NCBI RefSeq assembly: GCF_013340285.1 | Contig: NZ_BLVO01000013.1 | Coordinates: forward strand, 1,321,689 to 1,385,688 | Length of the DNA: 64,000 bases | DNA from: Desulfovibrio subterraneus | GTDB lineage: Bacteria > Desulfobacterota > Desulfovibrionia > Desulfovibrionales > Desulfovibrionaceae | Reading direction: 5' to 3' | Translations under genes and position numbers: made by a program | The notes under the pieces: generated by a model | What the model saw: the letters and a program-made list of their open reading frames with translations, nothing else | What the model was told of the DNA's origin: nothing | Databases searched by the model: none | Part shown: positions 25,658 through 35,586 of the stretch, piece by piece | How the letters are laid out: every line of letters starts with the position of its first letter | Position numbering within the stretch: the stretch's first letter is position 1

Positions 25658-27292
25658 ATGAAAACTCTATCAACTACCGTTCTTATCATTGGTGGCGGCG
25701 CAACGGGCACGGGGCTGGCAAGGGATCTTTCCCTTCGCGGGGTTCACTGCCTGCTTGTGGAAAAGCGCGACATCAACTCGGGGGCTTCCGGCGCCAACCA
25801 CGGGCTGCTGCACAGCGGCGCCCGCTATGTGGCATCGGATTCCGAAGCAGCCATTGAATGCCGTGAAGAAGGCGCAATCCTCAAAAAACTGGCCCCCCAG
25901 TGTATCGACGACACGGGCGGCCTGTTTGTTGCCGTTCCCGGCGACAATGAAGATTACATCGCCAATTTCGAATCCATGTGCGCACGCAGCGCGGTTCCCT
26001 GCACCGCCATATCGCCGGAAGAAGCCAGAGCGCTCGAGCCAGCCCTCGCCGACAACATCATCGCGGCCTACAGCGTTGAAGATGCCGCCGTTGATCCCTT
26101 CATGCTCTCGCTGGACAACCTTGCGCATGCCGTGACCCTTGGCAGCGAATACCGCTGCAACGCCCGCGTCACAAACCTGCACATACGCAACGGCCGCATT
26201 GAAAAAGTATCCGTCCATGACGATACCACCGGCGAAGAATTTCTGGTGGAAGCCCAGCTCGTGGTAAACGCCGCAGGCGCGTGGGCAGGCAAGATTGCTT
26301 CCATGGCCGGGGCAAAGATACACCTGCTCTACTCCTCCGGCAGCCTGCTCATCACGCAGAACCGCCTGACCTCCCGCGTCATCAACCGGCTGCGCAAGGC
26401 TGCGGACTCCGACATTCTTGTTCCCGGCGGCACTGTTTCCGTTCTCGGCACCACCTCCGTCACCATTGACGATCCGGACAAGAGCCGACCGACAGTGGAA
26501 GAAGCCGACCGCATCATAGACGATGCCCGCGCCATGATGCCCCTGCTGGAAACCACCCGCTACATCCGTGCTTACGCAGGCGTGCGGCCCCTTGTTCTGG
26601 CCGGAAACGCCGGCGATGCCCGCAACGTGAGCCGAGGCTTCAGCCTCATCGATCATGCGCGTGACAGCATAGAGAACTTTGTGACCATAACCGGTGGCAA
26701 GCTCACCACCTTCCGGCTCATGGCGGAACGGACAGCCGACCTTGTCTGTGCCAAGCTGGGAGTTTCCGCCCCCTGTGTGACACGGGAGGTTCCCCTGCCC
26801 GCCTCCACCATGGGCAGATGGACGGAACCCGGGCTCACCGCCAAGGCATGGCTCGGCACCCGCGACGTGCACGACCAGATTCTGTGCGAATGCGAAATGG
26901 TTTCGCGCAGTGTCGTCGACAATATTATTGATACCATCGGGGCCGAAGGTCCCAACAGAGGCGATTCCATGCTCACCGCCATCGGCCTGCGCAGCCGTGT
27001 GGGCAAAGGCCCCTGTCAGGGCGGGTTCTGCGGCCTGCGCGTGACCAGCCATCTGTATGACAGAGGCTGCGTGCACGCCGAGCAGGGTGTGGACGAACTC
27101 AAGAACTTCATAGAGCGCCGCTGGCGCGGTTTCTCGCCCATTCTGTGGGGCCTGCCCGCCATGCAGGCCGACCTGCAGGAAGCGCTCTACTGCGGCATGA
27201 TGGATATGGAACTCAACGGCCACAGACCGGATGCGGACACGCTCGGCGCAGACAGCATGCAGGAAATTTCCTCTCTCGGGGGCAGGGAATGA
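25658..27292 (+). CDS. glpA: Anaerobic glycerol-3-phosphate dehydrogenase subunit A
   Basis: 544 aa, the normal GlpA length. FAD-binding VLIIGGGATGTGLARD near the N-terminus, a DAO-type domain to about 370, then a BFD-like [2Fe-2S] domain (CECEMVSRS ... PCQGGFCGL). Oxidises glycerol-3-phosphate to dihydroxyacetone phosphate; electrons leave through GlpB and the iron-sulfur partners encoded next. The ATG at 25658 starts MKTLSTTVLIIGGG; the ribosome site is weak. The stop overlaps glpB's start by four bases (ATGA). Confidence 0.95.
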   Translation: MKTLSTTVLIIGGGATGTGLARDLSLRGVHCLLVEKRDINSGASGANHGLLHSGARYVASDSEAAIECREEGAILKKLAPQCIDDTGGLFVAVPGDNEDYIANFESMCARSAVPCTAISPEEARALEPALADNIIAAYSVEDAAVDPFMLSLDNLAHAVTLGSEYRCNARVTNLHIRNGRIEKVSVHDDTTGEEFLVEAQLVVNAAGAWAGKIASMAGAKIHLLYSSGSLLITQNRLTSRVINRLRKAADSDILVPGGTVSVLGTTSVTIDDPDKSRPTVEEADRIIDDARAMMPLLETTRYIRAYAGVRPLVLAGNAGDARNVSRGFSLIDHARDSIENFVTITGGKLTTFRLMAERTADLVCAKLGVSAPCVTREVPLPASTMGRWTEPGLTAKAWLGTRDVHDQILCECEMVSRSVVDNIIDTIGAEGPNRGDSMLTAIGLRSRVGKGPCQGGFCGLRVTSHLYDRGCVHAEQGVDELKNFIERRWRGFSPILWGLPAMQADLQEALYCGMMDMELNGHRPDADTLGADSMQEISSLGGRE

Positions 27293-28566
27293 ACAGGTAC
27301 GACACCATTTACGATGTCATGGTCATAGGCTCCGGCTTTGCGGGCATGGCTGCCACCCTTTTCGCGGCAGAACGCGGCCTGAAGGTGGCCCAGACCGGGG
27401 CCACCGGCGGCATTGACTTCAGCACGGGCTTTCTCGACCTGATGGCCGTGCATCCTGTGGCCGAAGGCCGCTACTGGGATTCACCCTGGGATGCCATCGA
27501 TGCCGTCATTGCCGACCATCCGGCCCACCCCTATGCCCGTCTCGGCAAAGACCGCATTCGTACCGCCATGAACGACTTCACGGAGTTCCTGCGCAGCCAG
27601 AAGCTTGAATACATGGGGCATGAAGACCGTAACACCCCCATTCTTTCTCCCGCCGGAACGGTAAAGCGCACCTACCGCATTCCGCGTACCGCATGGAAGG
27701 GAACCGAAGCCCTGCGCGACAAGGCCCCTACCCTGATCGTGGACTTCAACGGTCTGAAAGGCTTCAGCGGGCGGCAGATCGTGGAAATGCAGCAGACTGC
27801 ATGGCCCCGCCTCAAGACTGTGCGGGTGGATTTTCCCGGTTCCTTCGGAGAGCTCTATCCCGAACACATGGCATGGACGCTCAGCTCCCCTGAGCGATGC
27901 AGGGAACTTGCCGATTCCATTGCGGAACAGGCAAAGGACGTGGAGTACATAGGCTTTCCTGCCGTGCTGGGGCTGAACGATCCCGTGCGCACGGTCACCC
28001 TGCTCGAAGAGCTCACCGGCAAGCATGTGTTCGAAATTCCCACGCTGCCTCCGTCCATCACCGGCCCGCGCCTCAGAGCTACATTTGACCGAGGGCTGGC
28101 GCCCAGAGGGGTGTGCACCTTCTCACAAAAACTGGTGCTGGAAGCCCGCCGCGACAAAGACGGACTCTTCACCTTCCTCATCGGTGTTCCCGGCGATGCC
28201 CGTCCGGTAAAGGCACGCAACGCCATTCTCGCAACGGGCCGCTTCTTCGGCAAAGGCCTGCGTGCGGAACGGAACGGCGTGGTGGAACCCATTTTCGGCA
28301 TTCCCGTCACCCAGCCCGCAGAGCGCACTGCATGGCATCACCAGCACTTCTTCGACAGGCACGGGCATGCCATCAACATGTCCGGCATTGAAGTGGACGA
28401 CAGCCAGCATCCGCTGGATGCGCAAGGCAAGGTAGTGCATGACAACCTGTATGCAGCAGGAGCCATTCAGGGCCACCATGACTGGATGCGTATGAAGTGC
28501 GGAGCGGGCATAGCCATTGCCACGGCATATCGCGCGGTGGAATCCATTTGCGGGACCACCCCGTAA
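27289..28566 (+). CDS. glpB: Anaerobic glycerol-3-phosphate dehydrogenase subunit B
   Basis: 425 aa. N-terminal FMN/FAD Rossmann motif VMVIGSGFAGMAATLFAAERG. Residues LYAAGAIQGHHDWMRMKCGAG near the end are typical of GlpB. In E. coli GlpAB is the soluble catalytic dimer, docked to the membrane by GlpC. Here GlpC is replaced by the two following genes. Start overlaps glpA's stop; the 146-base gap after it may hold a second promoter. Confidence 0.93.
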   Translation: MNRYDTIYDVMVIGSGFAGMAATLFAAERGLKVAQTGATGGIDFSTGFLDLMAVHPVAEGRYWDSPWDAIDAVIADHPAHPYARLGKDRIRTAMNDFTEFLRSQKLEYMGHEDRNTPILSPAGTVKRTYRIPRTAWKGTEALRDKAPTLIVDFNGLKGFSGRQIVEMQQTAWPRLKTVRVDFPGSFGELYPEHMAWTLSSPERCRELADSIAEQAKDVEYIGFPAVLGLNDPVRTVTLLEELTGKHVFEIPTLPPSITGPRLRATFDRGLAPRGVCTFSQKLVLEARRDKDGLFTFLIGVPGDARPVKARNAILATGRFFGKGLRAERNGVVEPIFGIPVTQPAERTAWHHQHFFDRHGHAINMSGIEVDDSQHPLDAQGKVVHDNLYAAGAIQGHHDWMRMKCGAGIAIATAYRAVESICGTTP

Positions 28567-28712
28567 CCATCCCCCGCCTGCGGACTATGAAGACGACTGA
28601 TAAGATATAGACGCCGACAGAGAATGGTGCGGGAAGGATGACCTCCCGCACTCCAGCATGATACGGGAACACACGGAACCTGATCGGAACCTGACAGGAG
28701 GGCCCCCCGACT

Positions 28713-30416
28713 ATGACCGTTTTTCGCATTCTGCTCGTACTGGCCTGTTGTATCTGCCTTGCCGGAATAGTCAGGCGCTTCTCGCGGCGTCACAAAGAAA
28801 CGGCATTTGCGCCTGCGGGGCACAATCACGAGAAATCTTCCCCCTCCGGCCGTTCTTTTGCCACAGCACTTGCCGATATCCTTCTGCTCCGCCGCACAGC
28901 CCGCACAAGCATGTACCGCTGGGTCATGCACACCCTCATTCTCATCGGCTTCACAGGCCTGCTGGTGTTCCACGCGCTGGACGACATCATCGGCTACCCG
29001 TTCATCCCCGGTTATGAATCCACGCTTGATCCGTGGCAGTGGCTGCGCAACCTGTTCGGCGGCATGGCCCTTGCCGGTATTGTGCTCGCCGCAGCCCGCC
29101 GCATGGGCAACGCACGATTGAAGACCTTCTCGCGCAGGCAGGACTGGCTGCTGCTCGCCGTCATAGGCGGTATAATGATTTCCGGATTCCTGCTGGAAGC
29201 AAGCAAAATCATCTCGCCCAATGTCTTCAACCGCATGACGGAGAGCTACTTCCTCCCCGAGGACGAGAATGACATTCCCGCGTTGCAGGCATTCTGGTCG
29301 GCACACAACGGGGTCATATTCACCCCTCCGGCCAGCACGGATGCCACACTCATTGCCAAAGGCGAGGAACTCAGCGCCAACAACTGCAACTACTGCCATT
29401 CCCCCACGGCATCCGCCTTTCTTTCCCGGGCGCTTGCCACGGCCATAGGCCCCGCAGCACCTGCCCTGAACGCCGCAAACGCTGACCTGGGCCTCTGGTA
29501 CCTGCACATAGTGCTCGCCTTTGCCGCGCTTGCGCTCATGCCGTACGGTAAATTTCTGCACCCTGTTGCCACTCCGGTAAACCTTGCCGTCCGCGGCGGC
29601 AGCCATAGCGCCCGCCCGCCGCTCGAAACCACAGCAGCACGCAAGGTGGGCCTTGAAGCCTGCACCCGCTGCGGCGAATGCAGCCTGCATTGCAGCGTTG
29701 CTCCGGCCTTTGCAGCCATCGGTAATGCCGACATTCTGCCCTCGGAAAAACTGGTCTCCCTGCGCGGCTATGCTACCGGCACCCTTTCGGAGCATGAAAC
29801 CGATGCCTTTGCCGAAGGCAGCCGCATCTGCACGGAATGCCTGCGCTGTACGCAAATCTGTCCATCAGGCATCAATCTGCAGGACCTGTGGCTCTCCTCC
29901 AAGAAATCCCTCAAACACAGGGAACTTGACGGTCCCAACACCACCATACGTCAGTGCAATGCCATGCAGTGGGCCGAGGTGCTGAGTGCGCAGGGCAAAT
30001 CCCGTTTCGAGCAGATAAAAGGCGATGGCCTGGCCGACAGGGCGGAATCCTTCTGGGGCTGCGTGCAATGCACCACATGCACCAGCGTATGTCCGGTTGT
30101 TGCAGTATCCGAGGCACCTGCCAAGGATCTTGATCTCACTCCGCAACAGATAATGAACCTGCTGCGCATGGGCCTCAAAGATCAGACCCTTGCCGCGCGC
30201 ATGGTGTGGAGCTGCACGACCTGTTACAAGTGTCAGGAACACTGTCCGCAGAATATTCAGGTGGCCGACATCCTGTTTGAGCTTCGGCAGATAGCCACAG
30301 AAAGAATGAAAGAACGCAAGCTCACCGCATGCCCCCTGCCCGCCGCAACCTCGGGAAGATTCAGCGCAGCCCCGCTGCCCCCGGAAACAAAGAAGCCGGA
30401 AGGAGGCAAGGCATGA
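28713..30416 (+). CDS. Membrane cytochrome c / [4Fe-4S] protein, Hdr/DsrMK-like, probable GlpAB electron acceptor
   Basis: 567 aa. An N-terminal membrane part has helices at about 5-21, 70-90, 115-130, 145-162 and 262-280, with His residues (73, 87, 265, 283) that could bind heme b, as in NarI/DsrM. A heme c motif C225-N-Y-C228-H229 sits in a loop before the last helix, expected outside. The C-terminal half has four CxxCxxCxxxC clusters (from C317, C373, C450 and C501), more than the two of GlpC or HdrC. It resembles fused HdrE/C-like subunits. The stop overlaps the start of the HdrB-like gene (ATGA). It would pass electrons from GlpAB to menaquinone or to periplasmic cytochromes. AGGAGG lies 13 bases before the ATG, a long spacing. 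Confidence 0.85.
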   Translation: MTVFRILLVLACCICLAGIVRRFSRRHKETAFAPAGHNHEKSSPSGRSFATALADILLLRRTARTSMYRWVMHTLILIGFTGLLVFHALDDIIGYPFIPGYESTLDPWQWLRNLFGGMALAGIVLAAARRMGNARLKTFSRRQDWLLLAVIGGIMISGFLLEASKIISPNVFNRMTESYFLPEDENDIPALQAFWSAHNGVIFTPPASTDATLIAKGEELSANNCNYCHSPTASAFLSRALATAIGPAAPALNAANADLGLWYLHIVLAFAALALMPYGKFLHPVATPVNLAVRGGSHSARPPLETTAARKVGLEACTRCGECSLHCSVAPAFAAIGNADILPSEKLVSLRGYATGTLSEHETDAFAEGSRICTECLRCTQICPSGINLQDLWLSSKKSLKHRELDGPNTTIRQCNAMQWAEVLSAQGKSRFEQIKGDGLADRAESFWGCVQCTTCTSVCPVVAVSEAPAKDLDLTPQQIMNLLRMGLKDQTLAARMVWSCTTCYKCQEHCPQNIQVADILFELRQIATERMKERKLTACPLPAATSGRFSAAPLPPETKKPEGGKA

Positions 30417-31228
30417 GATACGCCTATTTCTCCGGATGCAAGATTCCGCATCATCTGCCGGAATACGGCGCGTCAGTTCAGGCACTCTGCTCTGCACTTG
30501 GCATTACCCTCGTTCCCATGGAGTTCTCCTGCTGCGGCTGGCCCATCCGGCATGAAAATCCCGTGGCATCCGCCTATTCCGCCGTGCGCAACTTCGCCCT
30601 TGCGGAAAGGGAAGGCCTGTCCATACTCACGCCCTGCAAATGCTGCTTCGGCAACCTGAAGCATGCGCAGGCAAAGATGCAGCAGGACGCCCGCCTTGCG
30701 GCCGAAGTGGGTAACCTGCTCGGCAAGGAAGGTATGCGGCTGCCCGGTAAAATTGACGTCCATCACCTGCTGACCGTTCTGGACAGGGACGTTGGCGCGA
30801 AGATGCTCGGCGAGCTTGTGCGCAGTCCGCTCAGCGGAGTGAAGGTGGCCTGCCACTATGGCTGCCATGCCCTGCGCCCCGGCAATGTTACGGAATTTGA
30901 CGATCCGCTGGCCCCCACGGTGTTTGAGCGCATTCTTTCCGCCACAGGTGCGGAGATGGTGCACTGGGACCTGCGTCTGGAATGCTGCGGCCACCCGCTG
31001 CGAGGGCGCGACGATACCATCTCGAATGCCCTGATGCGCAAGAAACTGGAAAACGCCCGCGATGCCGGGGCCGATATCCTTGCCACGGGCTGCACCTACT
31101 GTCAGATGCAGTTCGATCAGGAACGCCACCGGATTCATGAAACCGGTGACGGAACGAAAAAGCCCACTGCGGTGCTTTTCACCCGGCTGCTTGAAGCTGC
31201 ACTGGGACTGGCACCCCGCCCCTTCTGA
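30413..31228 (+). CDS. HdrB-like protein with two CCG (cysteine-rich) domains
   Basis: 271 aa, ATG at 30413 with AGGAGG six bases upstream. Two cysteine-rich domains. The first is C9 ... C40-C41-G ... C75/C77/C78. The second is C147/C151 ... C191-C192-G ... C227/C230. This is the heterodisulfide reductase B (also GlpC C-terminal) fold that binds a non-cubane [4Fe-4S] cluster. With the preceding membrane protein it substitutes for a single GlpC and forms an Hdr-like unit for glycerol-3-phosphate oxidation. Its four-base overlap with that gene implies a tight complex. Confidence 0.9.
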   Translation: MRYAYFSGCKIPHHLPEYGASVQALCSALGITLVPMEFSCCGWPIRHENPVASAYSAVRNFALAEREGLSILTPCKCCFGNLKHAQAKMQQDARLAAEVGNLLGKEGMRLPGKIDVHHLLTVLDRDVGAKMLGELVRSPLSGVKVACHYGCHALRPGNVTEFDDPLAPTVFERILSATGAEMVHWDLRLECCGHPLRGRDDTISNALMRKKLENARDAGADILATGCTYCQMQFDQERHRIHETGDGTKKPTAVLFTRLLEAALGLAPRPF

Positions 31229-31331
31229 ACCACGCATGCGGGCGGGGGCATCTCCCCATTGTGTCTTCCGTGTTTTTTCGGCATATAAACCGTACCATTG
31301 CATCAGACGCAGACTGCATAAGGAGGAAGGG

Positions 31332-32843
31332 ATGGCGAAGTATATCGGCGCGGTGGATTCCGGCACCACCAGCAGCAGGTTCATCATTTTCGACCAGAGC
31401 GGCAGGATTGTCGGGCTTGACCAGAAGGAACACAGGCAGATCTATCCCAGCCCCGGCTGGGTGGAACATGACCCCATGGAGATCTGGAACAACACGCAGG
31501 AAGTCATCCGCGGGGCGCTTACCAAATCCGGTCTCAAAGGGTCCGACCTCAGCGCCATAGGCATTACCAACCAGCGCGAAACCACTGTGGTGTGGGACCG
31601 CAACACGGGCAAGCCTTTCTACAACGCCATTGTCTGGCAATGCACGCGCACCCACGAAATCTGCAAGGACCTTGCAGCCGAAGGCGGTCAGGATCGTTTC
31701 CGCGCACAGACCGGCCTGCCCATCGCCACCTATTTTTCCGGCCCCAAGATCCGCTGGATTCTGGACAATGTTCCCGAGGCACGGGCCGCTGCGGACAAGG
31801 GCGACATCATGTACGGCACCATCGATACGTGGATCATCTGGTGGCTGACAGGTGGGCCCAAGGGCGGCGCCCATGTCACGGACGTGACCAACGCTAGCCG
31901 CACCATGCTGATGGATCTGAAATCACTGCAATGGGAAGAGAGCATTCTCAAAGCCATGGGCATTCCGCCGCAGGGCCTGCCCCGCATTGTGCCTTCCTCC
32001 GACTCCGCAACATGGGGCCCCACCAGTGAAGACGGGCCGCTCGGAGCACGCATACCCGTTTGCGGGGCTGTAGGCGACCAGCAGGCTGCCCTTGTGGGCC
32101 AGACCTGCTTTGCTCCCGGTGAAGCAAAAAACACCTACGGCACAGGCTGCTTCCTGCTCATGCACACGGGCCACGAGCCCATACAGTCCAAGCACGGCCT
32201 CATCACCACCCTTGCCTACCAGTTCAGCGGCAGAAAACCCTCATACTGCCTTGAAGGGTCCATTGCCATTGCCGGCGCTCTGGTCCAGTGGCTGCGCGAC
32301 AACCTGGGCATGTTTGAATCCGCTCCCGAAGTAGAGGCGCTGGCCGCAGAAGTGAATGATACCGGCGGCATGTACATAGTGCCCGCTTTTTCCGGCCTGT
32401 TCGCCCCCTACTGGCGGCCCGATGCCCGCGGCGTGATGGTGGGCCTTACCCGCTACATCAACCGCAACCACATTGCCCGTGCCGTTCTGGAAGCCACAGC
32501 CTATCAGACCAAGGACATAGTGGAGGCCATGAACAGAGACTCCGGCGTGACCCTCAAAAACCTGAAAGTCGACGGAGGCATGGTGTCCAACGAGCTGCTC
32601 ATGCAGTTCCAGTCCGACATTCTGGATGTGCCGGTCGTGCGCCCCAAGGTGGCGGAAACCACCTGTCTTGGCGCAGCCTACGCCGCAGGCATTGCCTGCG
32701 GCTACTGGTCCGGCCGCGAAGAACTCTACAACAACTGGGAAGAAGACAAGACATGGCGCCCGTCCATGGACAGCGGCAAACGCAGCTCCATGTATGCCGG
32801 ATGGAAAAAAGCCGTGGAGCGAACTCTCGACTGGGTGGAATAA
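31332..32843 (+). CDS. glpK: Glycerol kinase
   Basis: 503 aa, standard length. ATP + glycerol to glycerol-3-phosphate. FGGY motifs: [15 protein letters not shown] at the start (Asp9 and the TTS phosphate loop), [12 protein letters not shown], and [14 protein letters not shown]. The ATG at 31332 has AGGAGG six bases upstream. Last gene of the glpAB-Hdr cluster, 103 bases after the HdrB-like gene, ending in a strong terminator. Import is by the ABC system rather than a GlpF channel. Confidence 0.96.
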   Translation: MAKYIGAVDSGTTSSRFIIFDQSGRIVGLDQKEHRQIYPSPGWVEHDPMEIWNNTQEVIRGALTKSGLKGSDLSAIGITNQRETTVVWDRNTGKPFYNAIVWQCTRTHEICKDLAAEGGQDRFRAQTGLPIATYFSGPKIRWILDNVPEARAAADKGDIMYGTIDTWIIWWLTGGPKGGAHVTDVTNASRTMLMDLKSLQWEESILKAMGIPPQGLPRIVPSSDSATWGPTSEDGPLGARIPVCGAVGDQQAALVGQTCFAPGEAKNTYGTGCFLLMHTGHEPIQSKHGLITTLAYQFSGRKPSYCLEGSIAIAGALVQWLRDNLGMFESAPEVEALAAEVNDTGGMYIVPAFSGLFAPYWRPDARGVMVGLTRYINRNHIARAVLEATAYQTKDIVEAMNRDSGVTLKNLKVDGGMVSNELLMQFQSDILDVPVVRPKVAETTCLGAAYAAGIACGYWSGREELYNNWEEDKTWRPSMDSGKRSSMYAGWKKAVERTLDWVE

Positions 32844-32859
32844 CTCTCAGCATCACAAA

Positions 32860-32896
32860 GAAAAGCGCCCCGTCGTCCGACGGGGCGCTCGTTTGT
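32860..32896. terminator. Bidirectional terminator between glpK and the tail-fibre genes
   Basis: A 12-bp stem AGCGCCCCGTCG/CGACGGGGCGCT (32864-32875, 32878-32889) with a minimal loop. T-rich on both strands (CGTTTGT and CTTTTCTTTG). Confidence 0.85.
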
Positions 32897-32913
32897 ATCG
32901 AACAGAGCCAATG

Positions 32914-33165
32914 CTAGACAATGTCGCCCAAACCCAACCGCTCAAGGACATACCCGTAGCTGAACGGGAACATGGCGACCAGATTTTCCACTTCCACCAG
33001 CGCAAGGTCCGGCGAAAGGATCACTTGCCAGCTTCCATCAGCCCTCGCCAGCGCTTCCGCAGAAGGCGGCGGGCCATCCATGAGGATATGTTCGGGAGTT
33101 ATCTCCCAGAAGCGCAGACCAGCCTCGGCACCGGCTTCACCGGCTCTTCCGTAATATGCAGTCAT
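32914..33165 (-). CDS. Small protein downstream of the tail-fibre gene (83 aa)
   Basis: The ATG at 33165 lies two bases after the stop of the tail-fibre gene and is preceded by GAGGGG, so the two are translated together. The sequence (ILMDGPPPSAEALARADGSW ... NLVAMFPFSYGYVLERLGLG) has no signal or membrane segment. In phages such a small gene after the fibre gene is often a fibre assembly chaperone; that role is inferred from position only. Confidence 0.7.
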   Translation of the reverse strand: MTAYYGRAGEAGAEAGLRFWEITPEHILMDGPPPSAEALARADGSWQVILSPDLALVEVENLVAMFPFSYGYVLERLGLGDIV

Positions 33166-33167
33166 GA

Positions 33168-35393
33168 CTAATATCCCCTCTCCGCAACGGCCGCCCACCG
33201 GCCGGATGATACATTATAGAAGACCCCGCCGGATACAATATACACATCCGAACCGGCGGCCTTCAGTTTCAGCTTCTCCCCATCCGCCTCGGCAAGCGCT
33301 CCACGGAATCCGCTGATATATACGGGAGGAATTGCCCTGCCAAAACTTCCGAGCCGTTCAATATACTGCGCGACATCCGGTTTAACGGAAGAATACGGCA
33401 GGGGCTGGGTATACTGGATGCCCACGGAAAAACTCTGCCCGCCATTCACCGGTACGGTAACACGGGTCCCGACCGCATAACTGTGCACTTCGGCGATGCT
33501 GCCGCCCACTTTACGGGCCCAACCGAGATATACACGGCGGATGGGGCTGCCTGCACTGTCATACATGGTACAGGTTGCAGTGTTGTAGAAGTCCCCCGTC
33601 ACCGCGGTAGACACCTGCAACTCACGGATAGCGGTATTGGGGCCTCCGGCATTGAGATAGCCCACAATTTTCACATGTGTGCACGAAGTGGCGATGCGAA
33701 ACTCGGCCCACGAATTGGCAGGAACATCAAACTGTCCCTCATCTTTGAACGATACACCGTCGGATGAGGAATAGATGAGAAAGGAGTTGGAATAGGTGTC
33801 ATTTGCGATCACTTTCAAGCGGCACGGCCCCGGGTTAGTCTTGCTGAGAACAAGGTAGCCTGTGTTTTTCGCAAGTATGGCTGCTGTTGCATCACTGCCA
33901 TCAAAGGCACATTCCGGGGTTGTGGCATTCGCATGTTCCACAAGCGTAACAACGTCGTTCGCGTACTCTGCCGCGACCCCCGCGCCAGCGCGGGTCGGCT
34001 TCGTCGTCGCGCCGAATCCCGAATACAGGCCATCCTGGGTTATATCCGCGAAAATGAAGTGAATACCATCCGGAGCAGAGAAAAGATCCACTGTCCGGCG
34101 TGATGCAAGAATTTCGGAGGGGAACACCCTGCCCGAATCCGCATACGCCACCTGAAGTCCTGCAGCTATCCCCACCGTCCCTTCAGGCACATCCGTAAAC
34201 CGCAATTTGAATGTACCACATCCCACTCGACCGGCCTGCACGGGAATGCGCACCTTCACCTGCCGGGCACCAGCTACAGGCACGGCAAGAGGTAACGTCT
34301 TCACTTCAGTTACCGCGCTCCATGTAAGTGAAGAAAAGCTCCCGTTAAGGGCACCGTCTACATAAATATCAAGAGCCTGAGCGCTATTACCTGTGCTTCC
34401 TGCCGCACCGAAGTAGATGGCGTCAAAATCCCTTGGGGTATGCAGATCAATGGTAAGCCACTGTTCTGTGTCCACAGCATAGGAAACCCAGCGGGTAGCC
34501 TGGTCGTTGTCCCACATATTGTAAGCTCCATTCGATGCATCGAACGAACTTGAAGCAGATATGAGACCGTTCCCCCCCCACGCTCCTATTTGCGGAACCA
34601 TGTTGTCAGCCAGCAAAGTACACACAGGCGCATCACACTCCGCCGCTTTCCACCCCGCAGGCCGCAGACCGGCGGGCGCCTTGATGATGGACTGGGGAGC
34701 ATAGCAGTTACTGCTCCGCTCCCTGATTTTCGCATCAACCTGCATATGCGTGGCAACATTCTCAGGGGCATCTCCGGTATCCAGCCCGCCCGCCGTACCG
34801 CCAAGAGTCCAGCCCCCCGTCTCGCCAACAACCATTCCCCGTCCTGCATCCGCCACGAGAGAAGCAGGCAAAGAAACCGATGCGGCCGCCGCAACCGCTT
34901 CATCCCGCGCAGTGCGCACTTCGTCCGCAGCAAGCCCGACAGTTTGCGCATTTGCAGCACAACTTGCCGCAGCCGAATCTATGCTGGTCAACAGATCGGC
35001 GGGAGATAAACCACTCGTGCGCCCTATCTGCACGCATCGGCCTATCTGCTCCTGTTGCTGCTGTGCAATGAGGGTAAGGCGATCAAGCCCCCTCTCCAGA
35101 ATCTCCGGCGCAAGTATCCCGGTATTGCTGAGATCAATCTCCTGAACCGGCTCAAGGTCCAGAAACAGGGTAAGTCGTTCTCCGCTGCCCACCTGGCACT
35201 GACATATGCCACCGAACTCAAACGCGTTTACCGAGTAATCAGTGCCATAGGTAAGCACGGCATCGATTCCGTCCGTTCCTGTGCGTATGGCTTTCACATC
35301 CTGCGGGGAAAAGAAGGGAAACAGAACCGGCCACTCCGTCTGTGTCCCGTTACCAGCATAGGTATGCACGGTAACCCTGGAAGAAACTGTCAT
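33168..35393 (-). CDS. Phage-type tail-fibre-like protein with F5/8 type C-like domain
   Basis: 741 aa from the ATG at 35393 (GGAGAG five bases upstream). The N-terminus (VTVHTYAGNGTQTEWPVLFPF ... VLTYGTDYSV, about 1-110) matches the T7 gp17-type virion-attachment domain. Then comes a Gln/Ala-rich helical stretch (LIAQQQQEQIG ... EVRTARDEAVAAAASVSL). Around 280-390 is a discoidin/F5-8C-like jelly roll (WDNDQATRWVSYA, EQWLTIDLHTPRDFD), often carbohydrate-binding, and a second similar region follows (ANSWAEFRIATSCTHVKIVG). No other phage structural genes lie nearby, so this is a lone fibre gene, a domesticated or remnant piece. Confidence 0.82.
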   Translation of the reverse strand: MTVSSRVTVHTYAGNGTQTEWPVLFPFFSPQDVKAIRTGTDGIDAVLTYGTDYSVNAFEFGGICQCQVGSGERLTLFLDLEPVQEIDLSNTGILAPEILERGLDRLTLIAQQQQEQIGRCVQIGRTSGLSPADLLTSIDSAAASCAANAQTVGLAADEVRTARDEAVAAAASVSLPASLVADAGRGMVVGETGGWTLGGTAGGLDTGDAPENVATHMQVDAKIRERSSNCYAPQSIIKAPAGLRPAGWKAAECDAPVCTLLADNMVPQIGAWGGNGLISASSSFDASNGAYNMWDNDQATRWVSYAVDTEQWLTIDLHTPRDFDAIYFGAAGSTGNSAQALDIYVDGALNGSFSSLTWSAVTEVKTLPLAVPVAGARQVKVRIPVQAGRVGCGTFKLRFTDVPEGTVGIAAGLQVAYADSGRVFPSEILASRRTVDLFSAPDGIHFIFADITQDGLYSGFGATTKPTRAGAGVAAEYANDVVTLVEHANATTPECAFDGSDATAAILAKNTGYLVLSKTNPGPCRLKVIANDTYSNSFLIYSSSDGVSFKDEGQFDVPANSWAEFRIATSCTHVKIVGYLNAGGPNTAIRELQVSTAVTGDFYNTATCTMYDSAGSPIRRVYLGWARKVGGSIAEVHSYAVGTRVTVPVNGGQSFSVGIQYTQPLPYSSVKPDVAQYIERLGSFGRAIPPVYISGFRGALAEADGEKLKLKAAGSDVYIVSGGVFYNVSSGRWAAVAERGY

Positions 35394-35586
35394 GCGATCT
35401 CTCCTTTCATCATCGGCATGAGCACCGATATTTTCAGGAAATGCTACACGACATACGGGCACAGATTCCACACCACCGCGACTCAGTTCCCTCACTTTCC
35501 TTATTTTTGTTCTTTCAAGCAGGGGCGAATTCCGCTATCCATTGCATCCGCAGTGTCATAATTTCATGCAAGAGGAACTTTTTTTC

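Noticed and set aside
25670-27223. A 517-codon open frame opposite glpA
   Set aside because: glpA on the plus strand has FAD and BFD motifs and overlaps glpB. The antisense frame has no ribosome site or family features.
28467-29855. A 462-codon minus-strand frame opposite glpB's end and the cytochrome/iron-sulfur gene
   Set aside because: It spans the end of one real gene and half of another, and shows no recognisable domain.
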